Positions 7,047 to 13,141 of a DNA stretch of 13,998 nucleotides are shown here, piece by piece. The notes beneath the pieces were generated by a model. The model saw only the letters and a list, made by a program, of their open reading frames with translations, was not told the origin of the DNA and ran no database searches. Within the stretch, counting starts at the first letter, position 1, and the number at the start of each line of letters is the position of its first letter. Both the position numbers and the translations under genes were made by a program. Source of the stretch: JAXHUH01 sp034211175 (GTDB lineage Bacteria > Actinomycetota > Acidimicrobiia > Acidimicrobiales > CAIXPF01); the NCBI GenBank assembly GCA_034211175.1, contig JAXHUH010000117.1, positions 1 through 13,998 of the forward strand, written 5' to 3'.

Positions 7047-7972
7047 CGGGCGGTGTCCCCTCCCCCGCCGCTCGCCGGGTCACCGGCCGAGTGGCCGTTG
7101 CGCACGAGGCGGCTCCGGTCGCGTCGGATCGGCGGCCGTTCCGCCAACCGCAGCTCGGCGTCGGTGCACGTCACCTCCGGGGGCACGTCGACCCCGGCTC
7201 GGCGCAGTCCGGCGTGGAGCACCTCGACCGCGGTCGGTCGCAGCGAGGTCAGCGAGCGGTGGCGGTGGGTGCGGGTCCCGAGGTCGACCTGAACGGTCCG
7301 CTCGAGGCCGACGGCGTCGACGACATCGATCAGCAGCGCCAGGTCGACGCCGTAGCCGGTGACGAACGGCAGCGACTCGAGCAGGTCCCGCCGGCCGGCG
7401 AACTCGCCGCCGAGCGGCTGGTGGAACGCGAGGAGCGCGGGGTGGAGCAGCGTGATCAGCGGGCGGGCCAGCAGCTCGGTGACCCGGCCGCCGCCGACGT
7501 GGCCGTCCACCGAGCGCTCGTAGAACGCCTTCACGAAGTCGACGTCGTCGTCGGTGAGCAGCGGGCCGACGAGGCCGGTCACGAAGCGCTCGTCGAAGTC
7601 GCTGATGTCGGCGTCGCACCACGCGACGACGTCGGCCGACGTCGCGTGCAGCGACGTCCACAGGGCCTCGCCCTTGCCGGTGCCCGGGCCGGCGACCGAC
7701 CCCGTCGGCCGCACCGTGGCGCCGGCGGCGCGGGAGATGTCGGCGGTGGCGTCGCTGGAGCCGTCGTCGACGACGACGACCTCGTCGACCAGGCCGGTGC
7801 GACGCAGCGCGACGAGCGCCTCGACCGTGGCGCCGATGGTGGCCTCCTCGTTGCGGGCGGGCACGCACATCGCAACGGTGGTCGTGCCCTTGACGGCGAG
7901 GAGCTCGTCGACCGGGTAGTCGCGGTGGTGCACGGTCCGCGCCGTGACCGACGCCGCGCCACCGGTGCTCAC
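7043..7972 (-). CDS. gpgS: Glucosyl-3-phosphoglycerate synthase (GT81 family)
   Basis: GpgS transfers glucose from an NDP-glucose to 3-phosphoglycerate. This is the first step to glucosylglycerate and, in mycobacteria, to methylglucose lipopolysaccharides. The 309-residue protein matches the actinobacterial enzyme across its length: the nucleotide-binding start VAMCVPARNEEATIG, VVVVDDGSSDAT, GKGEALWTSL, the metal-binding DxD as CDADI, GGGRVTELLARPL, QPLGGEFAGRRDLLESLPF, TGYGVDLALLID and the RTHRHRSL loop. The start chosen is GTG at 7972, overlapping the folBK stop as GTGA; a longer frame to 8062 would only read through folBK. Its stop overlaps the ATG of the folP-like gene. The tight linkage on both sides argues for co-expression with pterin-pathway genes. 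Confidence 0.92.
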   Translation of the reverse strand: MSTGGAASVTARTVHHRDYPVDELLAVKGTTTVAMCVPARNEEATIGATVEALVALRRTGLVDEVVVVDDGSSDATADISRAAGATVRPTGSVAGPGTGKGEALWTSLHATSADVVAWCDADISDFDERFVTGLVGPLLTDDDVDFVKAFYERSVDGHVGGGRVTELLARPLITLLHPALLAFHQPLGGEFAGRRDLLESLPFVTGYGVDLALLIDVVDAVGLERTVQVDLGTRTHRHRSLTSLRPTAVEVLHAGLRRAGVDVPPEVTCTDAELRLAERPPIRRDRSRLVRNGHSAGDPASGGGGDTAR

Positions 7973-8826
7973 GTCGGCGCCCCGAGGTCGATGCGGCCGA
8001 GCGCCTCGAGGCCCATCGCCGGGAGCCGCTCGCGCCACCCGTCGGGCACGCGGTCCGGGCACACCTCCGCCAGCGGGGCGAGCACGAACGGGCGCTCGGC
8101 GTGGCGGGGATGGGGGATCACGAGCTCGGGCGCCCGGACGACCACGTCGTCGTAGAAGACGATGTCGACGTCGAGCGTCCGGGCGCCCCAGTGGGTCTCC
8201 CGCTTCCGGGCCGCCGACGCCTCGGTGCGCTGGGTGTGACGCAGTAGCGCGAACGGGTCGAGCGGGGTGTCGACGTCGATCACCATGTTCAGGTAGGCGC
8301 CCTGGCCGTCGGGGCCACCGATCGGTTCGGTCTCGTACACCTGCGACATCGACCGGACCGGGCCGAGCCGGCGGATCGCCTCGCGCAGGTTGGCCTCGCG
8401 GTCACCGAGGTTCGAGCCGAGCGCGAGGACGGCCCGGTGCGTCGGTGCGTCGATGCCGAGACGGCCGGCCTGGGTGCGCCGGAGCGTGACCGCGGAGGAG
8501 TCGAGCTGGCTCGCCACCGGTGGGCGCAGCTTGCGCACGGTCACCTCGGCCTCGTCGACCCGGGGGTGGTCGAGGAGCACGTCGGCGATGCGCCCGGCGA
8601 GGCGTTCGAGCAACAGGTCGCGGCTCTCGGCGACGGCGAGCTCGACCGCGGTCAGGGCGGCGCCGTAGTCGATCGTGTCGTCGAGCTCGTCCGTCGTGGC
8701 CGCGTCACCGAGGTCGGCGTGGAGCACGAGGTCGATCTCGAGCGGCTGGGGCGCCAACCGCTCGTGCTCGAGCACCCCGACGACGGCGAGCACCCGAAGG
8801 CCCCGCAGCTCGATCTGGTCCCGCAT
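7969..8826 (-). CDS. folBK: Fused dihydroneopterin aldolase / 6-hydroxymethyl-dihydropterin pyrophosphokinase (FolB-FolK)
   Basis: The 285-residue protein carries two consecutive folate-pathway enzymes. Residues 1 to about 115 are dihydroneopterin aldolase (FolB), with GVLEHER (18-23), YGA (54-56) and the conserved lysine in VTVRKLRPP (K99). Residues about 130-285 are the pyrophosphokinase (FolK), with LALGSNLGDREANL (134-147), SQVYETEPIGGPDGQGAYLN (161-180), the Mg-binding WGARTLDVDIV (213-223) and PHPRHAERPFVLAPL (239-253). The linker of about 15 residues is Thr/Gln/Arg-rich. Together the domains convert dihydroneopterin to the pyrophosphorylated pterin used by dihydropteroate synthase. ATG 8826 is preceded by GAGGTG (8839-8834). 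It is the first gene of the - strand operon. Both active sites look intact. Confidence 0.95.
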   Translation of the reverse strand: MRDQIELRGLRVLAVVGVLEHERLAPQPLEIDLVLHADLGDAATTDELDDTIDYGAALTAVELAVAESRDLLLERLAGRIADVLLDHPRVDEAEVTVRKLRPPVASQLDSSAVTLRRTQAGRLGIDAPTHRAVLALGSNLGDREANLREAIRRLGPVRSMSQVYETEPIGGPDGQGAYLNMVIDVDTPLDPFALLRHTQRTEASAARKRETHWGARTLDVDIVFYDDVVVRAPELVIPHPRHAERPFVLAPLAEVCPDRVPDGWRERLPAMGLEALGRIDLGAPT

Positions 8827-8833
8827 CGATGCA

Positions 8834-8839
8834 CACCTC
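8834..8839 (-). promoter_or_regulatory. Ribosome binding site of folBK
   Basis: Read on the - strand, GAGGTG lies 7 bases before the ATG at 8826 and fixes that start. It is the first ribosome site of the folBK-gpgS-folP-like operon. Confidence 0.65.
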
Positions 8840-9014
8840 GTGGAAGGCCGGTCGTGAGTTCGCGCCGGTCGCGCCCGGGACGCCCCCGCCGCACCTGCGC
8901 AGGACAGTAGCCGCGGCGCCGAAGCTGTCCCGCCTCGTGGCGGAGCGGCCCCAACGCAGCCATGTCCCCTGTCCGGGGGCCCTCGCCATGGGCACGCGTC
9001 GGGGCTCGGAACGT

Positions 9015-9049
9015 CCTCGTCGATGGCGATTTCGCCTCCTCGATGACGA
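9015..9049. repeat. Two 15-base direct repeats with a 20-base period, possible operator
   Basis: CCTCGTCGATGGCGA (9015-9029) and CCTCCTCGATGACGA (9035-9049) match at 13 of 15 positions and start exactly 20 bases apart, about two helix turns. They lie 53-87 bases upstream of the lipoprotein start. Between them a short inverted repeat GGCGA-TT-TCGCC (9025-9036) overlaps both copies. This pattern is typical of tandem regulator sites, but no regulator is known. Confidence 0.4.
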
Positions 9050-9101
9050 ATCCGGCCGTTTCGGGAACCAGCCCGGGGCCGGGCGACGTCCGATTGGTGT
9101 G

Positions 9102-10124
9102 ATGTTGCACACGACCAAGAACCGACTGCTGCCCCTCCTCCTCGCCCCCGCCCTCGCCGGCCTCGTCGCCTGCGGTGGCGCCACGGACGACGACACCACC
9201 GCCGCCGGGGACGCCACGACGACCGTGCCGGGCACGAGCGAGGCCGACGACGGGGAGGAGACGCCGGCCGGCGACCTCGCGTGGAACGAGGAGGACGTCG
9301 TCTTCCGCCTCACGAACGAGGGCGGGTTCACGACGGTGGAGACCAACCTCCGCCAGACCGCCATGGTCACCGTGACCGGCGACGGCACCGTCTACGCGCC
9401 CGGCGTGACCACGATGGAGTTCCCCGGCCCGGCCGTGCTCCCGATCAGCGTCGGCGAGCTGACCGACGACCAGATCACCGAGTTGCTCACCGCGGCGCAG
9501 TCCTACGGCCTCACCTCGGGTGAGATCGAGTACGGCCAGCCGCCGGTGGCGGACGCGGGCACGACCGTCCTCACCATCACGCTGGCCGACGGCTCGGTGA
9601 CCCACGCGGCGCCGGCGCTCGGCATGGACGACGGCGTCGATCCCGACCAGGCGGAGGCACGCGAGGCGCTCCAGTCCTTCGTCGACGAGCTGAGCGCGAT
9701 GGCGACCGAGAACGCCACCGAGCTGCTCACGCCCGACGCCTACGTCCTCTACGCCTCTCCGTACGGCGAGGCCCCGGCGGACGTCGAGGCGACCGAGGCC
9801 GAGTGGCCGCTGGCCGACGTCGACCCGCTCGCCGGTGAGGCCGCGGCCGCGGGTTGGACCTGCACCGTGGTCGAGGGCGACGCCGCGGCGACGCTGACCG
9901 ACGCCTTCGCCGAGGCGAACGAGCTGACCCGCTGGATGCTGCCCGACGGCGACGAGGCCCGCATCGTCGGTGCCGCGCTGCTGCCCGGTGGCGACGGCTG
10001 CCCCGACGACACCGCGTCGGCCGACGACGAGCCCACCCCCGGTGACGACGAGGCCGACAGCGAGGCCGATGCCGGCGCGGCTGCCGACAGTGGCGTTGCT
10101 CCGCCGGCCGACGGCGAGGAGTGA
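9102..10124 (+). CDS. Secreted lipoprotein of unknown function with acidic C-terminal tail
   Basis: The 340-residue product begins with a lipoprotein signal peptide: positive start (HTTKNR), hydrophobic core LLPLLLAPALAG, and lipobox LVAC with Cys24 as the predicted lipidated residue. A Thr/Asp/Glu-rich linker of about 35 residues follows. The globular part (about 62-300) starts EEDVVFRLTNEGGFTTVETN, contains LTDDQITELLTAAQSYGLTS and AGTTVLTITLADGSVTHAAP, and has two Cys (WTC and GDGC) that could pair. The last 40 residues are an Asp/Ala/Glu-rich low-complexity tail. Much longer upstream reading frames exist, but the lipobox fixes the start at ATG 9102, or GTG 9099 just before it. No ribosome site is obvious. 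I do not recognise the family. Confidence 0.85.
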   Translation: MLHTTKNRLLPLLLAPALAGLVACGGATDDDTTAAGDATTTVPGTSEADDGEETPAGDLAWNEEDVVFRLTNEGGFTTVETNLRQTAMVTVTGDGTVYAPGVTTMEFPGPAVLPISVGELTDDQITELLTAAQSYGLTSGEIEYGQPPVADAGTTVLTITLADGSVTHAAPALGMDDGVDPDQAEAREALQSFVDELSAMATENATELLTPDAYVLYASPYGEAPADVEATEAEWPLADVDPLAGEAAAAGWTCTVVEGDAAATLTDAFAEANELTRWMLPDGDEARIVGAALLPGGDGCPDDTASADDEPTPGDDEADSEADAGAAADSGVAPPADGEE

Positions 10125-10145
10125 CGCTCCGGGCACGACGTGCCG

Positions 10146-10187
10146 ACGCCTGGTCCGAGCGTTCGGCCTGAACGCCTGGTCCGAACG
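10146..10187. repeat. 16-base direct repeat, 26-base period, overlapping an inverted repeat
   Basis: ACGCCTGGTCCGAGCG (10146-10161) and ACGCCTGGTCCGAACG (10172-10187) differ at one base. The inverted pair CGTTCGG (10160-10166) and CCGAACG (10181-10187) overlaps them. The element starts 22 bases after the lipoprotein stop. It may be part of a 3' structure or a small duplication. Confidence 0.5.
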
Positions 10188-10205
10188 ACTGACCCGACAG
10201 CCTGA

Positions 10206-10240
10206 CCGATGCCCGGCCGCCCGATGCGGTCGGGCATCGG
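10206..10240 (+). terminator. Strong 15-bp hairpin downstream of the lipoprotein gene
   Basis: CCGATGCCCG (10206-10215) pairs perfectly with CGGGCATCGG (10231-10240), and the stem continues inward with GCCGC/GCGGT (one G-U) to a 5-base loop CCGAT at 10221-10225. This gives 15 contiguous pairs. No T-run follows. It is placed 82 bases after the lipoprotein stop and is a good candidate terminator. Confidence 0.65.
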
Positions 10241-10300
10241 CGCGTCCGGGCCCGGGTGGCGTCCGCCGGCACCGATCGAGTCCTCACGATCGGCGTTCAG

Positions 10301-10317
10301 CCCACCGTGTAGGGTGG
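10301..10317. repeat. 6-bp hairpin upstream of yceI
   Basis: CCCACC (10301-10306) and GGGTGG (10312-10317) pair perfectly around the 5-base loop GTGTA. It is followed by TTCCG. It may be a minor terminator or part of the yceI leader. Confidence 0.35.
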
Positions 10318-10332
10318 TTCCGTCGGTCAGGG

Positions 10333-10367
10333 GTCACACTGGCGGTGAGCCGCCTACACCGTGTGAC
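10333..10367 (+). promoter_or_regulatory. Nested inverted repeat abutting the yceI ribosome site
   Basis: The outer arms GTCACAC (10333-10339) and GTGTGAC (10361-10367) are a perfect 7-bp inverted repeat. Inside is a second stem GGCGG-TGAG-CCGCC (10341-10354). The right outer arm ends one base before the GGAG ribosome site at 10368-10371. It could be a dimeric repressor operator or an RNA structure controlling ribosome access. Confidence 0.45.
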
Positions 10368-10378
10368 GGAGCGCCGAC

Positions 10379-10918
10379 GTGACCATGCCGCTGGCCAACG
10401 GAACCTGGGTCGCCGACCCGTCGCACAGCTCGGTCGAGTTCGTCGTCCGCCACCTCGGACTGTCCAAGGTGCGGGGCCGGTTCCACGAGTACACGATGGC
10501 GCTCGAGGTCCACGACTCGCTCGCCGAGAGCTCGGTCATCGCCACGATCGACCTCGCCTCGATCGACACCGGCGATGCGGACCGCGACGAGCACCTGCGC
10601 TCGATCGACTTCTTCGACGTCGCCAACGAGCCGACCATGACGTTCGCCTCGACCTCGATCGCGGTCGACGACGGCGCCTACCAGCTGCTCGGCGACCTCG
10701 CGCTCAACGACATCACCCGGGCCGTCGCCATCGACGTCGAGTTCCACGGCACCGAGGTGAGCCCGGTCGACAGCCGCGTCCGCGCCGGCTTCTCGGGCTA
10801 CGCGGAGATCTGCCGCAGCGACTTCGGCATCGAGTTCGACGTCCCGCTCCACAGCGGCCGGCTGATGCTGGGTGAGCACGTGGCCATCGAGCTCGAGATG
10901 CAGCTCCACCGCAGCTGA
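10379..10918 (+). CDS. YceI-family polyisoprenoid-binding-like protein
   Basis: YceI proteins are lipocalin-like β-barrels that bind long isoprenoid or amphiphilic lipids. The 179-residue product shows the family start NGTWVADPSHSSVEFVVRHL (8-27), the KVRGRF turn (30-35), ATIDLASIDTGDADRDEHLR (55-74), SIDFFDVANEPTMTFAST (75-92) and GDLALNDITRAVAIDVEF. There is no signal peptide, so it should be cytoplasmic, as in many actinobacterial members. GTG 10379 is chosen because GGAG at 10368-10371 lies 7 bases upstream; ATG 10385 is a weaker alternative. The inverted repeat directly before the ribosome site may regulate it. The last 121 bases face an antisense reading frame. The family call is firm; the ligand is unknown. 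Confidence 0.93.
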   Translation: MTMPLANGTWVADPSHSSVEFVVRHLGLSKVRGRFHEYTMALEVHDSLAESSVIATIDLASIDTGDADRDEHLRSIDFFDVANEPTMTFASTSIAVDDGAYQLLGDLALNDITRAVAIDVEFHGTEVSPVDSRVRAGFSGYAEICRSDFGIEFDVPLHSGRLMLGEHVAIELEMQLHRS

Positions 10919-11097
10919 GGACGCGCCGGGCGGCCGGGTCGTGGGTCAGACCTGCGGCTGCGCCGATCGGCGGTCGCGGCCACGAAGTCCGCGATCCACC
11001 GGGCGACCGTGGCACCGCCGAGGTCGGCGCCCATGGCCGCCAGCGCCGCGTCGGCGGCCGTGTCGGCGACGATCGGGCGGCGCGGGGCGCTCGTCAC
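10798..11097 (-). CDS. Possible small protein coupled to the dehydrogenase, antisense to yceI end
   Basis: A 99-codon frame starts at GTG 11097, overlapping the dehydrogenase stop as GTGA, the same coupling used elsewhere in the window. Its first half, through ALAAMGADLGGATVARWIADF, looks like real coding sequence: 42 of its first 43 codons end in G or C and the composition is helix-forming. After about codon 50 it becomes Arg/Pro/Ser-rich and the last 121 bases run antisense through the 3' end of yceI, where codon use looks non-coding. The true protein may be shorter through a frameshift, or the frame may be fortuitous. No family is recognised. Confidence 0.4.
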   Translation of the reverse strand: MTSAPRRPIVADTAADAALAAMGADLGGATVARWIADFVAATADRRSRRSDPRPGRPARPQLRWSCISSSMATCSPSISRPLWSGTSNSMPKSLRQISA

Positions 11098-11882
11098 GGC
11101 GCCGGCGGGCCCTCGGGCGTGACGTAGGCCGCGGTCAACCCGCCGTCGACGAGCAGGTCCTGGCCGGTCAGGTACGACGACTCGTCGGACGCGAGGAACA
11201 GGGCGGCCGACGCCATCTCCGACGCCTCGCCGAAGCGGCCCATCGGCACGTGGACGAGGCGGCGTTGCTGCTTCTCGTCGGTGTCGAGCACCCGCATCAG
11301 CAGGTCGGTCCGCAGCGGGCCGGGGCACAGCGCGTTGACCCGGATGCCCTCGCGGGCGTGGACCACGGCCAGCTCGCGGGTCAGTGCCGACACGGCCCCC
11401 TTGGATGCCGTGTAGGCCAGCTGGGGTGTCGCCGCGCCGACGTGGGCGACGAACGACGACGTGTTGATCACCGACCCGCCACCGCAGCGCCGCAGCGCGG
11501 GGATGCCGAACTTGCAGCCGAGGAAGACGCCCTTGACGTTGATCGCCATGGTGGCGTCCCACACGGCCTCGTCGGTGGCCTCGGCGTCGCCGTCGTCGGC
11601 CAGCATCACCCCGGCGTTGTTGAACAGCACGTCGAGGCGACCGTAGGTCTCCTCCGCGGCGGCGACCATGGCCGCGGCCGCCGTGGCGTCGGCGACATCC
11701 GCGGTGACCGCGATCGACCGCCCGCCGGCACGGTCGATCAGCTCGACGGTCCGTTCGTTGGTGGCCTCGTCGACGTCGACGGCGACGACCGCCGCGCCCT
11801 CGGAGGCGAACAGCACCGCCGTCTCACGGCCGATGCCGCCACCCGCGCCGGTGACCAGCGCGACCTTGTCCCGCAACCGCAT
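11094..11882 (-). CDS. Classical short-chain dehydrogenase/reductase (SDR family)
   Basis: The 262-residue length is normal for classical SDRs, NAD(P)-dependent oxidoreductases acting on hydroxy/keto groups. Visible motifs are the cofactor loop TGAGGGIG (11-18), the acidic D36 at the end of the second strand (favouring NAD over NADP), NNAG (88-91), the structural N115, catalytic S142, Y157 and K161 (YTASK), and the C-terminal SYLTGQDLLVDGG. The PGPLRTDL loop after the sixth strand is standard. The substrate cannot be inferred; a fabG-like or 3-alpha-hydroxysteroid-type activity are both possible. ATG 11882 has GGAGG 11 bases and GAGG 3 bases upstream, neither ideally spaced. A small perfect palindrome lies right at this ribosome site. 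Confidence 0.9.
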   Translation of the reverse strand: MRLRDKVALVTGAGGGIGRETAVLFASEGAAVVAVDVDEATNERTVELIDRAGGRSIAVTADVADATAAAAMVAAAEETYGRLDVLFNNAGVMLADDGDAEATDEAVWDATMAINVKGVFLGCKFGIPALRRCGGGSVINTSSFVAHVGAATPQLAYTASKGAVSALTRELAVVHAREGIRVNALCPGPLRTDLLMRVLDTDEKQQRRLVHVPMGRFGEASEMASAALFLASDESSYLTGQDLLVDGGLTAAYVTPEGPPAP

Positions 11883-11887
11883 CGACC

Positions 11888-11900
11888 TCGGAGCCTCCGA
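11888..11900. promoter_or_regulatory. 13-base palindrome overlapping the dehydrogenase ribosome site
   Basis: TCGGAG-C-CTCCGA is a perfect inverted repeat with one central base, 5 to 17 bases upstream of the dehydrogenase ATG. It contains both candidate ribosome-binding purine runs. It could be a repressor site, or simply a by-product of the GGAGG sequence. Confidence 0.3.
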
Positions 11901-12045
11901 CAGACCAGATGGACGAACCGCGCCACATCATGGCCGCGAACCGCCCCCACCACCCGCCCCGACCCGAAGCGGGAGTCACGATCTCCCTCGATGTCGCCGA
12001 CCGCCACGTGGCAGATCCGACACCCGGAACGAAACGTTCGTGGGC

Positions 12046-12075
12046 GTGGCGTGGCGTGGCGTGGTGGGGCGTGGT
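12046..12075. repeat. Short tandem GTGGC repeat
   Basis: GTGGC is repeated three times (12046-12060), followed by degenerate GTGG and GGGGC units to about 12075. It lies in the gap just downstream of the AMIN-like gene stop and reads as CCACG repeats on that gene's strand. Such pentamer runs can vary in copy number; it is too short and spacerless to be a CRISPR. The rest of the gap 11901-12045 shows nothing I can name. Confidence 0.5.
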
Positions 12076-12078
12076 GGT

Positions 12079-12630
12079 CTACCAGCGATGGGCGACGTCG
12101 ATGACGACGCGGGATCCGTCGCCGGGGCCGTCGAGGGTGAACACCCGGAACGGGAGGCGGGCCCGGACACCGAGGCCGAGGTCGGTCGTGCCCTCGAAGG
12201 AACCGGCCAGCGCGACCTGGCGGAACGTGTCCCAGCCGGCGACGTCGACCAGCTCGGTCCGGTCGGCCGGGTCGTAGGTCGGGTCCGCGGTGATCGTGTC
12301 GTACGCCGCGGCACCGAGCACGATCTGGAGCCGGGCACTCCCACGGAGCGGGACCTCGAACCCGGAGCCGGGCTGGCGGACGATGTCGACGTAGCGGACG
12401 TCATAGCCGGTGGCCGGCCCGTCGAGGTCGATGACCAGGCGGTCGTAGCAGGCGTGATGCCCGGCGCGGACCTCGTCGACGGTCGAGGCGCTGAGCAGCG
12501 GTGGCGCCGCCTTCTCGAGCGAGCCCCAGCGGATCCCGCAGAACGGGTCGGCGGCGGCCGTACCGGTGAGCGCGACGGTGGCGGTCAGCGCGGTGAGCGC
12601 GATGGTGGCGAGCAGCTTGCGCACGGTCAT
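12079..12630 (-). CDS. Secreted AMIN-like domain protein
   Basis: The 183-residue product has a clear signal peptide (basic MTVRK, hydrophobic core to about residue 23, predicted cut after TAAA at 27). The mature part resembles the actinobacterial AMIN-like β-domain: CYDRLVIDLDGPATGYDVRY (61-80), VDIVRQPGSGFEVPLRGSAR, LQIVLGAAAYD, and a C-terminal FRVFTLDGPGDGSRVVIDVA. AMIN domains usually target envelope proteins to cell-wall material, so an exported wall- or matrix-associated role is likely. C31 and C61 could form a disulfide. The GGAG site lies immediately before ATG 12630, which is too close. The in-frame GTG two codons later, at 12624, would have a better 6-base spacing and may be the real start. 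Confidence 0.75.
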   Translation of the reverse strand: MTVRKLLATIALTALTATVALTGTAAADPFCGIRWGSLEKAAPPLLSASTVDEVRAGHHACYDRLVIDLDGPATGYDVRYVDIVRQPGSGFEVPLRGSARLQIVLGAAAYDTITADPTYDPADRTELVDVAGWDTFRQVALAGSFEGTTDLGLGVRARLPFRVFTLDGPGDGSRVVIDVAHRW

Positions 12631-12730
12631 CTCCAGGTGCAGGTTCGTGAGAACCCGCCCTCCCGCCCGCAGGCGCCCTACCCCGCCGTCGAGACGCGAA
12701 ACGTCCGGGTGCCGTGGCGCCGAGCGACGA

Positions 12731-12889
12731 TCAGACGCCCCGACCGCCGATGCCGTAGTCGGCGGCGGCCGGCGGGTCCCGGTACTCGCGCGGGTGGTAG
12801 GCGTCGATCGTGTCCTGGCGCCGCCGCAGCAGCGCGAGGCCGCCGGCGACCGCCAGCGCTCCGGTCACCATGATGACGAACGCGAACAT
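12731..12889 (-). CDS. Small single-span membrane protein (52 residues)
   Basis: The product begins MFAFVIMVTGALAVAGGLAL, one membrane segment, followed by the stop-transfer cluster LRRRQD and a soluble tail ending DYGIGGRGV. ATG 12889 is chosen because GGGAGGG (12901-12895 on the - strand) lies 5 bases upstream. A longer frame to 12943 would add MDEEHPEWCSHQPAGRDD but places the ribosome site inside the coding region and uses codons rare here (CAA, CCT, AGG). It has no recognised family. It lies divergent to another membrane protein gene with a very similar start region. Confidence 0.6.
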   Translation of the reverse strand: MFAFVIMVTGALAVAGGLALLRRRQDTIDAYHPREYRDPPAAADYGIGGRGV

Positions 12890-13141
12890 GTCGTCCCTCC
12901 CGGCAGGTTGGTGCGAGCACCACTCGGGGTGCTCTTCGTCCACCGTAGCCAGGACCGGGCGGCGGTCCGGGGGTGCGCCGAGAACCGGACTGACCCATCA
13001 TGCGTAGTGCTCTGAGCAGGTGAACGGCGTATCAGGCCCGGCGAGCGCCCTCTCCTGTTCGACACATCACGCGCCGGCACCGCGCCGTTGCCCCGGACCG
13101 GTCCCGCGGAGGCGGCGCGATCGTCAGGGGCGGGAGACGAC
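12890..13141. promoter_or_regulatory. Divergent intergenic region with two hairpins
   Basis: This 252-base gap separates the small membrane protein (- strand) from the polytopic membrane protein (+ strand). It contains GAGCACC/GGTGCTC (12915-12921 and 12928-12934, 6-base loop) and GGACCG/CGGTCC (12952-12957 and 12963-12968, 5-base loop). The first would fall in the leader of the small protein. No confident promoter hexamers were seen. Confidence 0.4.

Larger units (their letters stand above)
8827..9101. promoter_or_regulatory. Divergent promoter region between folBK and the lipoprotein gene
   Basis: This 275-base gap separates two divergently transcribed genes, so it must hold promoters for both unless the lipoprotein is read from elsewhere. 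I see no confident -35/-10 pair. The most notable element is the pair of 15-base direct repeats at 9015-9049, listed separately. Confidence 0.4.

Noticed and set aside
7972..8062. N-terminal extension of GpgS to 8062
   Set aside because: The extra 30 residues only re-read the end of folBK in another frame; the GTGA overlap start at 7972 matches the family length.
8520..9101. Upstream extension of the lipoprotein frame to 8520
   Set aside because: It would overlap folBK antisense and bury the signal peptide inside the protein.
8652..10136. 494-codon reading frame on the - strand
   Set aside because: It lies opposite the lipoprotein gene, which has a clear signal peptide and lipobox; the frame is Gly/Arg-rich with no motifs.
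12046..12075. Possible CRISPR-like repeats
   Set aside because: The units are 5 bases, contiguous and without spacers, and no cas gene is present.
10872..12104. 410-codon reading frame on the + strand
   Set aside because: It is antisense to the dehydrogenase, whose full SDR motif set fixes the coding strand.
12890..12943. Longer version of the small membrane protein with a PEWCSH motif
   Set aside because: The ribosome site would fall inside the coding sequence and the added codons are atypical for this genome.
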